Origin: Candidatus Gottesmanbacteria bacterium CG_4_10_14_0_8_um_filter_37_24
Lineage (GTDB): Bacteria > Patescibacteriota > Microgenomatia > 2-02-FULL-39-11
Assembly: GCA_002785215.1 (NCBI GenBank)
Contig: PFMK01000024.1
Coordinates: 1-5,504 of the forward strand
DNA: 5,504 nucleotides
Direction of reading: 5' to 3'
Below are positions 5,446 to 5,504 of the stretch, piece after piece. The position numbers and the translations under genes were made by a program. Position 1 is the first letter of the stretch. Every line of letters starts with the position of its first letter. The notes under the pieces are model-generated. The model worked only from the letters and a program-made list of their open reading frames with translations, had not been told where the DNA came from and ran no database searches.

Positions 5446-5455
5446 TATTTGTCAA
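5427..5455 (-). promoter_or_regulatory. Cupredoxin promoter (TTGACA, 17 nt, TACTAT), nearly leaderless
   Basis: On the minus strand a perfect -35 TTGACA (5455-5450) is followed after exactly 17 nt by TACTAT (5432-5427), which matches the -10 consensus at four of six positions. Only 8 nt separate the -10 box from ATG 5418, so transcription should begin within about 0-3 nt of the start codon. It is the best-formed promoter in the window. Confidence 0.7.
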
Positions 5456-5504
5456 GAATCAATTATTTGATTTTTGCATATTTTTTATAGTATATTTGAT
5501 AAGC

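Noticed and set aside
5486..5491. TATAGT as a rightward -10 box near the right edge.
   Set aside because: No -35 at suitable spacing and no visible gene start before the window ends.

Overview
The window is AT-rich, gene-dense and about 5.5 kb long. It uses the standard genetic code (TAA, TAG and TGA all end genes). Several features suggest a small-genome bacterium of the Candidate Phyla Radiation (Patescibacteria), perhaps the Microgenomates side: very short intergenic gaps, a one-domain MGMT-type protein, a membrane-anchored lysozyme-like protein with a Pro/Thr linker, a DUF2130 nuclease-like protein, and almost no Shine-Dalgarno sites. This placement is inferred from gene style; there is no marker gene here that proves it.

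Layout, left to right. (a) 3-83 (+): the C-terminal end of an unrecognised protein. (b) 181-1453 (+): a likely two-gene unit, a DUF192 protein followed 7 nt later by a tRNA-dihydrouridine synthase (Dus), ending at a strong inverted repeat at 1458-1500. (c) 1509-2147 (+): a small FCS-type zinc-finger protein and a single-domain methylguanine-methyltransferase-like protein. (d) 2154-2737 (-): a membrane-anchored lysozyme/transglycosylase-like protein, convergent with (c). It has no in-frame ATG upstream of its catalytic domain, and one extra A in an A8 run would join it to a good start. (e) 2878-4911 (+): a likely three-gene unit made of an unrecognised 95-aa helical protein, a coiled-coil DUF2130 protein with a PD-(D/E)XK-like core, and a membrane-anchored YbhB/YbcL (PEBP) protein interrupted by a +1 frameshift. 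(f) 4933-5418 (-): a membrane-anchored cupredoxin with a complete type 1 copper ligand set, with a well-formed promoter overlapped by a palindrome.

The genes fall into two loose themes: nucleic-acid upkeep (Dus, MGMT-like, zinc finger, DUF2130) and the cell surface (lysozyme-like protein, PEBP, cupredoxin). I see no CRISPR array, tRNA, rRNA or insertion sequence. The most useful points beyond plain annotation are the two frameshifted surface-protein genes, the placement of -10 boxes directly before start codons (leaderless or nearly leaderless mRNAs), the palindrome over the cupredoxin promoter, and the pairing of the 95-aa protein with the DUF2130 protein.
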